A DNA stretch of 64,000 bases, from contig JAXLVA010000001.1 in assembly GCA_046329235.1 (NCBI GenBank), positions 682,001 through 746,000 on the forward strand, given 5' to 3'. Under the pieces are notes generated by a model. It was not told the DNA's origin. It did not search any database and saw only the letters and a program-made list of their open reading frames with translations. Positions 51,701-59,826 of this stretch are shown piece after piece. This DNA is from JALONH01 sp046329235. GTDB lineage: Bacteria > Bacteroidota > Bacteroidia > Cytophagales > Cytophagaceae. The translations under genes and the position numbers were made by a program. Position 1 is the stretch's first letter; each line of letters begins with the position of its first letter.

Positions 51701-52996
51701 AGTTCAAGAACAAAGATAGATGTGACTATAAATGCTCTACCGACAGCGACGATAACGACTACGACCCCGACGACGTTCTGTCAAGGCGGCAGTGTAACGT
51801 TAAATGCGAATACAGGAACGGGGTTAACGTATCAATGGTATAATGGAACAACGACCACAGGAAATGGGTCATCGACATTAAGTATTTATGTAAGCTCAGG
51901 AAGTTATACGGTAAGAGTAACGAATGGAAATGGTTGTAGTGCTACTTCCACTCCAACGGTAGTAACGGTAAATGCAACACCAACAGCACCTACCATCACA
52001 AGCCCTATAATCTATTGTCAGAATGCTGTAGCAACATCCTTATCAGCACCTGGCGCAAACTTAAAATGGTATACAGTAGCAACAGGAGGCACATCAGTAA
52101 CAGCAGCACCGACACCAAGTACAGCAACAGCAGGAACAACAAGTTACTATGTATCACAGACAACGAATGGTTGTGAGAGCGCTAGAGCACAAATAGATGT
52201 AACAGTCAACCCGACACCGACGGCTACGATAACAACTACAACACCGACTACGATAGTGGAGGGAGGAAGTGTAACCCTAACAGCCAATACAGGAACAGGC
52301 TTAAGTTACCAATGGAGAACAGGAACTACGAATATAGCAGGGGCGACAAACGCAAGTTACACAGCTACGACAGCAGGTAGTTATAGTGTTGTGGTTACGA
52401 ATGTAAATAACTGTAGTCAAACTTCTTCCGCAACGACAGTGACAGTAAATGCGAATGCCCCCTCTCAGATAACGATCGTATCCCCACAGGCGAACACTAC
52501 CCAAACAGGATCAGTAGATATAGAAGTCAACATCACGGATAGTGATGGAAGTATCGTGTTGGTAGAATACTTGGATGGAACAACGGTGATAGGAACGAGC
52601 AGTACATCACCATATAATTTCACCTGGACGAATCCAACGGTAGGTAGCCATGAGATACGAGTAAGAGTGACCGATAGTAATGGAGGAGTAACCACATCAA
52701 GTGCGGTGAATATAGACTATAATCCATTATCTACCGGAGTACAATCAATGAATACATTAAAGGCAATAGTCTATCCGAATCCGACGAGTGGAGAGGTGAT
52801 AGTGGAGACACAAGAAGACTTATCTAAATCAAGAGTACGAATGATAGATGTGTGGGGTAATGAGATAGAAGTAATCTATCAAATGACTGGACAAGGACTA
52901 AAAATCGATATGAGTGGACTTAGTTCAGGATCATATGTACTGGTAGTAAGTAATGCTACTTCTATCCTAAGAACAAAAATGACCGTCATTAAATAA
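48773..52996 (+). CDS. GH10 endo-xylanase with CBM9-like and Ig repeats and T9SS signal
   Basis: The 1407-residue secreted enzyme has a signal peptide (to LHAQ, residue 24) and a GH10 TIM barrel (residues 28-345) with the acid/base Glu141 (DVLNEP) and nucleophile Glu268 (ITEFD), plus WGxIxGxTW near the end. After a short Pro/Cys linker it continues with the same Ig, CBM9-like and Ig-repeat array as the GH43 gene and ends in a T9SS type A domain (IVYPNPTSGEV). It cuts xylan internally. The GH43 stop is 43 bases upstream, so the two enzymes are co-expressed and act on the same polymer. Confidence 0.93.
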   Translation: MRNHILKIVFLLPLLIFSQMLHAQIGKCKGKYLGNIIAGSVPSNYSTYWNQVTSENGSKWGSVEGTKGVYNFNNSDLAYNWAKNNGGLFKYHTLIWGAQTPGWVNTASTDDIRLAIEPYFIAVKNHYNPLGGLKMIDVLNEPVNTPMPGNLKAALTAGYRAEPANANDLNNQYGWAIWCFQLARKHFPDAVLLINEYNVEMNWNNCRAPYIAMTQAIKNAPNLTDGRKNLIDGVGLQAHGINNLTAANFKACIDEIWNKTGVSIHITEFDQTADPNEAKQQQVYSSLIPVAWEHPHVAGITFWGYIQGQTWIRGNGQTGASGTDSGIIYANGTERPAMTWLKQYFASQPSLTCCPAPAPFGSCTTTNPSPVVSISSPANNSVLTEGDNITINATVSISSGSITKVDFYNGTTLLGTDATSPYSYTMSGAVAGNYVITAKATSNLNVETTSSVVNVQVAKIVYQTGTAPVIDGTIEGLWSNYPSTSIGKLNNGTVSSATDLSGNWKSMWDATNLYVLVQVTDDVKRNDGGTDVYNDDNVEIYMDMFNTKGTTYGTNDHQYTFRWNDATAVYEINGHSVTGITRVITNTTTGYVLEVSIPWSTIGGTVAVNNLHGFEVMINDDDDGGARDGKMAWIASVDDTWSNPSLMGTIVLRGLNCTPPSSTITTTTATTFCQGGSVTLNANTGTGFTYQWKNGTTNITGGTTSSYTATTGGSYSVTVTNTGGCSATSTATTVTVNALPVITPFVQVNGGAWNQVTTATLCSGGTVVIGPQPNVATGWSWTGPNGYSSTSREITLANLQANQAGTYTATYTNASNCVTTTSFTITVNALPTATITTTTPTTFCQGGSVTLNANTGTGLTYQWRTGTANIAGATNASYTATASGDYNVQVSNANNCSATSTNTVVTVNATPTAPTTTAAPVYCQNATAVALSATGTNLKWYTVATGGTSTTTAPTPSTSTAGITSYYVSQTTNGCESSRTKIDVTINALPTATITTTTPTTFCQGGSVTLNANTGTGLTYQWYNGTTTTGNGSSTLSIYVSSGSYTVRVTNGNGCSATSTPTVVTVNATPTAPTITSPIIYCQNAVATSLSAPGANLKWYTVATGGTSVTAAPTPSTATAGTTSYYVSQTTNGCESARAQIDVTVNPTPTATITTTTPTTIVEGGSVTLTANTGTGLSYQWRTGTTNIAGATNASYTATTAGSYSVVVTNVNNCSQTSSATTVTVNANAPSQITIVSPQANTTQTGSVDIEVNITDSDGSIVLVEYLDGTTVIGTSSTSPYNFTWTNPTVGSHEIRVRVTDSNGGVTTSSAVNIDYNPLSTGVQSMNTLKAIVYPNPTSGEVIVETQEDLSKSRVRMIDVWGNEIEVIYQMTGQGLKIDMSGLSSGSYVLVVSNATSILRTKMTVIK
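49869..52179 (+). repeat. 2.3-kb duplicated coding block, copy 2
   Basis: Matches 45602-47912 base for base wherever compared. Downstream (52180-52996) the two genes stay alignable but differ at many positions, so the identical block has a sharp right edge. Confidence 0.92.
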
Positions 52997-53028
52997 TTTT
53001 TTTATAATTTATAAGTGGTTTGAATTTT

Positions 53029-53062
53029 AATAACAAAAGGGAGTTTTCTCCCTTTTGTTATT
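53029..53062. terminator. Bidirectional terminator after the xylanase operon
   Basis: AATAACAAAAGGGAG-TTTT-CTCCCTTTTGTTATT, 15-base perfect stem, between convergent genes. Confidence 0.9.
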
Positions 53063-53084
53063 TATAATCATTTTAGATTCCTAC

Positions 53085-53888
53085 TTATTTGTAAAACTCG
53101 TATTCATACTTCTTTTTATTATCCAAAACCTCATCCACTGAGTATAAAACTTCTCCTAAATAACCTTCCGAAGTATATAAATATTCGTAAGTAGAAATTA
53201 CTTTAGATGATAAATGACTTGCTACTGATTGAACTATTTTTTTAGTCATTAATGTATCTTTATAATCATAAGAAGTAAGTTCATGAAGTTCTTGTATTCC
53301 TTTTTTATTTTCATAACTATACAAGTATTGCAGTGTCTTGTTGTTAATGACATAGACGCTTACATATTCAGTTTTAGGTTTTTTATTGAAGAAAGATTTG
53401 TAATTAATTTCGTGTCCAAATGCATCATACTCGAAAGTATATGTAAATCCTTTACTACCGTCTTTGTAGGTTTCTTGAGTTTTAATAATTTGTCCGTTGG
53501 CATTATAAGTATGTAAATAAGATTCGATATAGGTGGAGTTGTTTTCTGAATAGAATCTTTTTTGTTTGATTAAGTCACCTTTCTCATTATACCAATACTC
53601 CCAAGTGCTGGAGATGCTGCTATCAGCTTTGTATTCTGTTTCTTTGGATAAACGATTTAGTGAATCGTATTCGTAAATAGTATAGAAGTTGAGTAAATGA
53701 TGAGGCTTATAGAATGCCTTTTTTATCATCAATCCGGCAGTAGAATATTCCTCTACTTCGGTACTTATTAAAACATTGGTAGGGGTATAGTTTTTAATGG
53801 TAATCAACTTCACATTTTTAGGAGTTGTTCCATTGGTAAAACTAAAAACTAAGAATGCTAGCGTAATGGTAATAACTAACTTTTTCAT
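53085..53888 (-). CDS. Secreted YD-repeat-like protein
   Basis: The 267-residue protein has a signal peptide (about residues 1-20) and a body of loosely repeated units of the Y-x-Y-D/N-x(3)-G/L-x-I/L-x-K type: YEYDSLNRLSKETEY, YWYNEKGDLIKQKRF, HTYNANGQIIKTQETY and FEYDAFGHEINYKSF. These resemble the YD repeats of RHS/teneurin proteins, but there is no toxin domain and the protein is short. It is probably periplasmic or on the surface. Function unknown. Confidence 0.6.
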   Translation of the reverse strand: MKKLVITITLAFLVFSFTNGTTPKNVKLITIKNYTPTNVLISTEVEEYSTAGLMIKKAFYKPHHLLNFYTIYEYDSLNRLSKETEYKADSSISSTWEYWYNEKGDLIKQKRFYSENNSTYIESYLHTYNANGQIIKTQETYKDGSKGFTYTFEYDAFGHEINYKSFFNKKPKTEYVSVYVINNKTLQYLYSYENKKGIQELHELTSYDYKDTLMTKKIVQSVASHLSSKVISTYEYLYTSEGYLGEVLYSVDEVLDNKKKYEYEFYK

Positions 53889-53946
53889 AAAATGAACGAG
53901 TGGTAATAAAATAAATATAACTAAAAATTAACCATATAGTGAATGA

Positions 53947-55053
53947 CTAATTGCCTTTTGCCTTTTTTCTTCGCTTGTAACGGTATACTAAATAAATAAC
54001 ACCACCTATAACTAATACCGTAACGGTGATTTTTCCCCAATACCACACTTCCTGATTAAACTTCTCTTTCTCTAAATACTCAAGGACAGCAGGGTCTGTG
54101 ATGTCGTTTAATAACAACTTAGAACTAGGAGTGAAGCGAATAGAAATGGAGTCTTCATTAGGTAATGGATTGTTCAGTAAGGTGGAGTGGTATTCAATCA
54201 CATAAAATGATTGAATCTGATTACTTATCTTTTTATATATCTCAGATAGAGATTCAGAAGAGCTAGTATAGTGAAAATCTCCTCGGGTTTGATTTGCTAT
54301 GTACTGCAGTGTATCTACATCTACATTACCCAAACCAATCATGTATAAAGGGATAGCTTCTTTTTTTGAAAGCTTGATAACATCAGAGAGGGTAGACTTG
54401 GATGCATTTTCATAACCATCTGTCAGAGCTACTACGATGTTAATTCCATTCTTGTGTTTGACTATATTGATACCCTCGACAATGCCGTCATTTAAGGCAG
54501 TAGAGCCGTCTATTTGGATACCCTGAATAAGTGATTTTAATAAAACAGTATCAGATATAGGTTTCTGAATTAAATCTACTTTTTCTCCAAATCCAATTAA
54601 ACCAATGTGATCTTTTGTAGGATTGAATGTAGAAACAAAATCAATAGATCCTTTTTTAGCATTCTCTAAAGGAGATATAATAGAAAGTGTATCATTTCGG
54701 ATCCACTTCCAAAGGTTCTCCCATGAAAATTCATACGACATAGACCCCGAGTGATCAATGACTAAAGCTATATGTATGGGTTGGTTTTTAGAAATGGGTT
54801 CTAAGTTCAATAAAGAACAAGACTGTCCATTTTCTGTTACGATTAAGTCTTCTTTCTTTAAATCCCACACGGGATTCCCATCTCTGGTTTGAGCTCTGAA
54901 AACAATGGAGATGTTACCACTCGGTTGTGGTTTCACATACATTACTTTTACGTTCACTAATCGGGTAGAACTTAATTCACTATCGAATAACCATTGTGCA
55001 GATGAGTGAAACGTAATACAAAGCAAAAAGCTAATCAGATGTAAAAATTTCAT
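53947..55053 (-). CDS. von Willebrand factor type A domain protein with C-terminal membrane anchor
   Basis: The 368-residue protein starts with a signal peptide (to about residue 19, SSAQ), then a short beta domain and a VWA domain with the MIDAS motif DHSGSMS (D-x-S-x-S, about residues 99-104) and downstream STALNDGIVEG and VALTDGYENAS (about 214). One TM helix lies near the C-terminus (VTVLVIGGVIYLVYRY), with a Lys/Arg tail. It is probably a periplasm-facing metal-dependent adhesion or scaffold protein held in the inner membrane. No MoxR or Bat neighbours are present, so the BatA/B link is not supported. Confidence 0.85.
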   Translation of the reverse strand: MKFLHLISFLLCITFHSSAQWLFDSELSSTRLVNVKVMYVKPQPSGNISIVFRAQTRDGNPVWDLKKEDLIVTENGQSCSLLNLEPISKNQPIHIALVIDHSGSMSYEFSWENLWKWIRNDTLSIISPLENAKKGSIDFVSTFNPTKDHIGLIGFGEKVDLIQKPISDTVLLKSLIQGIQIDGSTALNDGIVEGINIVKHKNGINIVVALTDGYENASKSTLSDVIKLSKKEAIPLYMIGLGNVDVDTLQYIANQTRGDFHYTSSSESLSEIYKKISNQIQSFYVIEYHSTLLNNPLPNEDSISIRFTPSSKLLLNDITDPAVLEYLEKEKFNQEVWYWGKITVTVLVIGGVIYLVYRYKRRKKAKGN

Positions 55054-55084
55054 ATTTAATTATATTTAAATTTTGCAAAAGTTA

Positions 55085-55100
55085 ATATATATATATATAT
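55085..55100. repeat. (AT)8 dinucleotide tract
   Basis: Eight AT units in the short gap between the divergent VWA gene and the next gene. A similar (AT)7 tract lies at 63049-63063. Confidence 0.8.
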
Positions 55101-55143
55101 TAAAGTGATTTTTACGTATCCTTTTAATTTTAATCAATATTTT

Positions 55144-56760
55144 ATGAGAAAGACGATTACTTACTCCCTATTTATGAAACAGTATATTAAAGAAGACATA
55201 AAGTTTGACTATGTATTCTCCAAATTCAATAATAGATTTAAAAAATTTACATCGAAGAAATGTGATGGGCAATCATATAATTGGGGAGTATTATGGTGGA
55301 CTATTTTAGTAGGGATATTCACTTTATCTGCAGCTACTTCATTTGGGCAGTCACCAACTTCTCAAACAACTACCGATTATCAGGTTAATACTTTTTCAAC
55401 TTATTTCCAAATATGGAGTAGAATAGCTATGGATGATGATGGGAATTATATTATTATTTGGGCTAGTAATGGACAATCCGAAGATTTAGATTACTATGTT
55501 TATGGGCAACGTTATAATTCGTCTGGTGAGCATATAGGAACAGAATTTCAACTCACTACCTCAGAGGTTAATTTTACTTCATTGGATGTAGCAATGAATA
55601 AAGATGGTAATTTTGTCATTGTTTGGTCAGCTCAGCGATATGGAACCGCAGCTGATATATATGTTAGAGTTTTTAATTCATCGGGAGGAGCTATGAGTGA
55701 TTCGATTCTAGTTAATACTTATTTGACAGGTAATCAAGAGTACCCAGCTGTATCAATGAGCGATGATGGTAGTTTTGTTGTTACTTGGCAAAGTGAAGAA
55801 CAAGACGAACTTGTATATGGTGATAAAGGCGTCTATGCTCAAAGGTTTAATTCCTTAGGAGAAGCTCAAGGAAGTGAATTTCGTGTTAATAATAATGTAA
55901 CAGGTATACAAATCTATCCTGATGTAGCGATGGATAGTGAAGGAGGTTTTGTTATTACTTGGTCTGATAATAATTTGAATATATATGCAAAGCAATATGA
56001 CAAAGGTGGAGTCATTCGAACCAGTGATTTTTTGGTTAACACCTCTACAAGTAAATTAATAGAACCTTCGATTGCGATGAATGGTAGTGGTAATTTTATT
56101 ATATGTTGGGTTAAATCAGCACAGAATTCATCTAATGGTAATGTAGGGGTTTTTGCTCAACGATATAATTCATTAGCGATGCCTCAAGGGGCAGTATTCC
56201 AAGCGAACAGTCTAAGTCAGGGCTTGTTAGATGAAACTGGAATTACTATGGATGATTATGGTAATTTTGTGATAACGTGGACTGCTGCTTTAACAGAAGA
56301 TATATATGCACAGTTATTTAATTCTTTAGCAGTCAAGCAAGGAAGTGAATTTCGATTGAATGACAATACTTCGGGTTCTCAGAATAATTCAGATGTAGCC
56401 ATGTCGAATAAAGGTTACTTTGTAGTTACATGGTCTGCCTATAATTTGGATGGAAGTTATTGGGGTATAGGCGCTAGAGGATATACAATCCCTAATCAAC
56501 TCTTAACTACAGCTAATCTTTCTAGTAAAGATACTAATGACCTAATCCTTTATCCGAATCCTACTTCTGGTAGATTTCAATTAGAGACATCTGTGCCAAC
56601 TTCAGGATTTTCAGAAATTCAAGTAGTCAATTCTGTAGGGTGTATTGTTCATAAAGGAGCATACCAACCAGAATTAAATTTATTATTACCACCCGGTGTC
56701 TATCAACTTATAATTCGAAATGAAGATGGGCAGATGACAAAATCTTTTGTTATAGAATAA
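55144..56760 (+). CDS. Secreted repeat protein with T9SS type A sorting domain
   Basis: I chose ATG 55144 (538 residues); the frame opens at GTG 55105, and ATG 55174 is also possible. All leave an unusually long basic N-region before the hydrophobic core (WWTILVGIFTLSAATSFGQ), so an extended signal peptide. The body has about nine repeats of about 45 residues with the pattern D-V-A-M-(N/D/S)-x-x-G-x-F-V-(I/V)-T-W, paired with YNSLxxxQGSEFxxN, probably beta-propeller blades. The C-terminal LILYPNPTSGRF through SFVIE is a T9SS type A sorting domain. Ligand unknown. Confidence 0.8.
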   Translation: MRKTITYSLFMKQYIKEDIKFDYVFSKFNNRFKKFTSKKCDGQSYNWGVLWWTILVGIFTLSAATSFGQSPTSQTTTDYQVNTFSTYFQIWSRIAMDDDGNYIIIWASNGQSEDLDYYVYGQRYNSSGEHIGTEFQLTTSEVNFTSLDVAMNKDGNFVIVWSAQRYGTAADIYVRVFNSSGGAMSDSILVNTYLTGNQEYPAVSMSDDGSFVVTWQSEEQDELVYGDKGVYAQRFNSLGEAQGSEFRVNNNVTGIQIYPDVAMDSEGGFVITWSDNNLNIYAKQYDKGGVIRTSDFLVNTSTSKLIEPSIAMNGSGNFIICWVKSAQNSSNGNVGVFAQRYNSLAMPQGAVFQANSLSQGLLDETGITMDDYGNFVITWTAALTEDIYAQLFNSLAVKQGSEFRLNDNTSGSQNNSDVAMSNKGYFVVTWSAYNLDGSYWGIGARGYTIPNQLLTTANLSSKDTNDLILYPNPTSGRFQLETSVPTSGFSEIQVVNSVGCIVHKGAYQPELNLLLPPGVYQLIIRNEDGQMTKSFVIE

Positions 56761-56798
56761 ACCGAATAGGATTAAAATTCTATTTTAGAATAGAGCTA

Positions 56799-56840
56799 GT
56801 AAAAAGAAAAAACCGATTTTCATCGGTTTTTTCTTTTTAC
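56799..56840. terminator. Bidirectional terminator
   Basis: 56799-56817 pairs perfectly with 56822-56840 (19-base stem, GTAAAAAGAAAAAACCGAT arm, TTTC loop), between convergent genes. Confidence 0.9.
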
Positions 56841-58187
56841 TTATTTAATAGTACTAAAATCGAAATCTTCTAAGAATTTGGTAGTGAATTTACCGGAACG
56901 GAACTTAGGATCATCCATCAATTTAATGTGGAATGGAATCGTAGTTTTAATTCCTTCAATCACGAATTCTTGTAAAGCACGTTTCATACGATCACAAGCC
57001 TCGTCACGCGTGGATGCGGTAACGATTAATTTAGCAATCATAGAATCGTAGTTAGGAGGAATAGTGTATCCTGTGTAACAATGTGTATCTACACGTACTC
57101 CAAATCCACTAGGGATATGGAAGTTGGTGATTTTACCAGGAGATGGACGGAAACCGTTAGCAGCATCTTCTGCATTGATACGACACTGCATAGAGAACTT
57201 CTCAGGTAAGTGGTTTTTCTTCTCTAATTTATCTCCTGCAGCTACACGTATTTGCCATTTTACAAGGTCAATACCTGTTACTTCTTCTGTGATGGTATGT
57301 TCTACTTGGATACGAGTGTTCATTTCCATGAAGTAGAAATCGCCATTTTTATCTACCAAGAACTCTATGGTTCCGGCACCTTCGTAACGAATAGCTTTAG
57401 CACCTTTAATCGCTGCTTCACCCATTTTGTTACGTAATCTTTCTGTTAGGATAGGAGAAGGAGTTTCTTCTACTAGTTTTTGGTGACGACGTTGGATAGA
57501 ACAATCACGCTCAGATAAGTGAACTACCGTACCGTGTTGATCACCTAGTAACTGTACTTCAATGTGGCGAGGTTCTTCCACGAATTTCTCCAAATATACC
57601 CCATCATTACCGAAGGCCGCACCTGCTTCTTGACGAGCATCTGACCAAGCTTTTTCAAACTCGCGATCGTTTTTAATGATACGCATCCCGCGACCACCAC
57701 CACCGGCAGTAGCTTTAAGGATTACAGGGTATTTAATTTTGTTGGCAATCTTCATTCCTTCTTCAACCGATTTTAACAAACCTTCTGAACCGGGAATACA
57801 AGGAACACCAGCTTTAATCATGGTTGCTTTAGCCGAAGCTTTATCACCCATAGAGTTAATCATCTCCGGGCTAGCACCAATGAATTTGATTCCGTAATCG
57901 CGACATACCTCAGAGAATTTAGCATTCTCAGAAAGGAAACCATAACCCGGGTGGATAGCATCCGCGTTCGTGATTTCTGCTGCAGCAATGATATTAGGAA
58001 TACTTAGGTAAGATTGTGCGGAAGGAGCAGGACCAATACATACGGCTTCATCAGCAAAACGTACGTGGATACTGTCCTTGTCTGCTACAGAATACACTGC
58101 TACGGTTTTAATCCCAAGCTCTTTACAAGCTCTGATAACACGTAAAGCAATTTCACCTCTGTTGGCAATTAATATTTTCTTAAACAT
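56841..58187 (-). CDS. accC: Acetyl-CoA carboxylase, biotin carboxylase subunit
   Basis: The 448-residue protein matches AccC throughout: KILIANRGEIALRVIRACKELG at the N-terminus, the ATP-grasp glycine loop KATAGGGGRGMRII (about residues 159-172), VYLEKFVEEPRHIEVQLLGD, FMEMNTRIQVEHTITEEVTGIDLV and the C-terminal domain. It carboxylates the biotin on AccB with ATP and bicarbonate, the first half of malonyl-CoA synthesis. It follows accB by 42 bases and is the last gene of the lipid cluster. Confidence 0.97.
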   Translation of the reverse strand: MFKKILIANRGEIALRVIRACKELGIKTVAVYSVADKDSIHVRFADEAVCIGPAPSAQSYLSIPNIIAAAEITNADAIHPGYGFLSENAKFSEVCRDYGIKFIGASPEMINSMGDKASAKATMIKAGVPCIPGSEGLLKSVEEGMKIANKIKYPVILKATAGGGGRGMRIIKNDREFEKAWSDARQEAGAAFGNDGVYLEKFVEEPRHIEVQLLGDQHGTVVHLSERDCSIQRRHQKLVEETPSPILTERLRNKMGEAAIKGAKAIRYEGAGTIEFLVDKNGDFYFMEMNTRIQVEHTITEEVTGIDLVKWQIRVAAGDKLEKKNHLPEKFSMQCRINAEDAANGFRPSPGKITNFHIPSGFGVRVDTHCYTGYTIPPNYDSMIAKLIVTASTRDEACDRMKRALQEFVIEGIKTTIPFHIKLMDDPKFRSGKFTTKFLEDFDFSTIK

Positions 58188-58229
58188 AAAAGGCTATTAT
58201 ATTCAAAGATAGTTGACTAATCGAAGGTA

Positions 58230-58721
58230 TTATTTAGGTTCGATTAAGAACAACGGTTGATCGTATTCTACAGGTGTAGCGTTTTCTACTAAAATCTTAA
58301 CGATTTTACCGGAAACTTCCGATTCAATTTCATTGAACAATTTCATCGCTTCAATGATACATACCGGCTTACCAGCTTGGATAGTGTCACCTACGTTAGC
58401 AAATGCAGGTGTATCCGGGCTTGATGAGCGGTAGAATGTACCGATCATTGGAGATTTAATAGTGATCAAGTTAGACGCTTCAACCGGCTTCTCTGCTTTT
58501 GGAGCAGCGGCAGCAGGTGCAGCAGCAGCAACCGGAGCTGCTACAGGAGCAGGAGCCACAGCTTGAGGAATCATGGGCATAGCAGGTAATGCAAAGTCTG
58601 CTTTAGCTACGTCCGGGTATTTTTTAACATTGATTTTAAACTGTTCCGTTTCAATGTTTACTTCAGCTAAACCTGAGCCTGCAATGAAATCGATTAGTTC
58701 CTGGATTTCTTTTGGTTTCAT
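58230..58721 (-). CDS. accB: Acetyl-CoA carboxylase biotin carboxyl carrier protein
   Basis: The 163-residue carrier has an N-terminal helix, an Ala/Pro-rich flexible linker (residues 45-80), and a C-terminal biotinyl domain with the EAMK sequence; Lys127 is the biotinylated residue. It shuttles carboxyl between AccC and the transferase subunits AccA/AccD, which are not in the window. Confidence 0.96.
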   Translation of the reverse strand: MKPKEIQELIDFIAGSGLAEVNIETEQFKINVKKYPDVAKADFALPAMPMIPQAVAPAPVAAPVAAAAPAAAAPKAEKPVEASNLITIKSPMIGTFYRSSSPDTPAFANVGDTIQAGKPVCIIEAMKLFNEIESEVSGKIVKILVENATPVEYDQPLFLIEPK

Positions 58722-58811
58722 ATTAAAATCTACAAATTCTCGTGTGTTGTAATGTCGCTTGTAGCGTTAAATTTAATCTTAATTACTAATAATCCTATCT
58801 ACTTACTTGGG

Positions 58812-59810
58812 TTATTTTGGGTCGTAAGCCCACTTTAAGTAAACAGAACCCCATGTAAAACCACCTCCAAAAGCAGCTAAAACAAGTTTATCGCCTTTTT
58901 TAAGTTGATTTTCATAATCCCATATAACTAATGGTAGGGTAGCAGAAGTAGTGTTCCCGTAACGTTGAATATTCATCATTACTTTCTCAGGACCTACATT
59001 CATACGATCTGCCGTAGCATCAATAATACGTTTGTTGGCTTGGTGAGGCACTAACCAGGCTACATCGTCGCCTTTCAATTGGTTACGCTCCATAATTTCA
59101 GCCGCTACATCCGACATATTTTTAACCGCAAACTTAAATACGGTTGCACCTTCTTGGTGTGCAAAGTGTGCATTAGACATCACCGACTCAATAGTAGCCG
59201 GATGACGGCTTCCGCCACCTTTCATAATTAAGTATTGAGCACCTGCTCCGTCGGTTTTAAGTACGCTATCAATAACGCCATAACCTTCGGTATCGGGTTC
59301 TAATAATACAGCACCGGCACCATCACCAAATAGGATACAGGTGTTACGGTCTTTATAGTTGACAATGGCAGACATTTTATCTGCACCTACCACAATAACT
59401 TTTTTGAATTTTCCACTCTCGATGTATTGAGAGCCGGTAACTAAGCCATATAAAAATCCGGAACAAGCAGCGTTCATGTCAAAACTGAAAGCGTTTTTCA
59501 GTCCGCACATATCACACAGTAAGTTTCCGGTAGCTGGAAATACGTAATCGGGTGTTGTAGTACAACAGATTAGTAAATCAATATCTTCTGGTTTGGTGTT
59601 TGTTTTGGCAAGCAATCCCTCTACTGCTTTTTGTGCCATGTGTGAAGTTCCTAAGCCTTCCCCCTTAAGTATTCTTCTTTCTTTAATTCCGGTGCGTGAT
59701 AATATCCACTCGTCAGAAGTGTCTACCAATGTTTCTAATTCTTGATTGGTTAACACGTAGTCGGGAACATAACCGCAGACCCCGGTGATACTCGCATTTA
59801 CATTTCCCAT
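58812..59810 (-). CDS. fabH: 3-oxoacyl-ACP synthase III
   Basis: The 332-residue condensing enzyme has the KASIII triad: Cys116 (NAACSGF), His256 (VPHQANKRI) and Asn286 (RYGNTTSA). It starts fatty-acid synthesis by joining acetyl-CoA (or a branched acyl-CoA, common in Bacteroidota) to malonyl-ACP. It follows plsX by 16 bases. Confidence 0.96.
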   Translation of the reverse strand: MGNVNASITGVCGYVPDYVLTNQELETLVDTSDEWILSRTGIKERRILKGEGLGTSHMAQKAVEGLLAKTNTKPEDIDLLICCTTTPDYVFPATGNLLCDMCGLKNAFSFDMNAACSGFLYGLVTGSQYIESGKFKKVIVVGADKMSAIVNYKDRNTCILFGDGAGAVLLEPDTEGYGVIDSVLKTDGAGAQYLIMKGGGSRHPATIESVMSNAHFAHQEGATVFKFAVKNMSDVAAEIMERNQLKGDDVAWLVPHQANKRIIDATADRMNVGPEKVMMNIQRYGNTTSATLPLVIWDYENQLKKGDKLVLAAFGGGFTWGSVYLKWAYDPK

Positions 59811-59826
59811 CTAGTCCGGTTCTTGA

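Noticed and set aside
53085..53888. RHS-type toxin
   Set aside because: The protein is short, has only weak YD-like repeats and lacks the RHS core and any C-terminal toxin domain or immunity gene.
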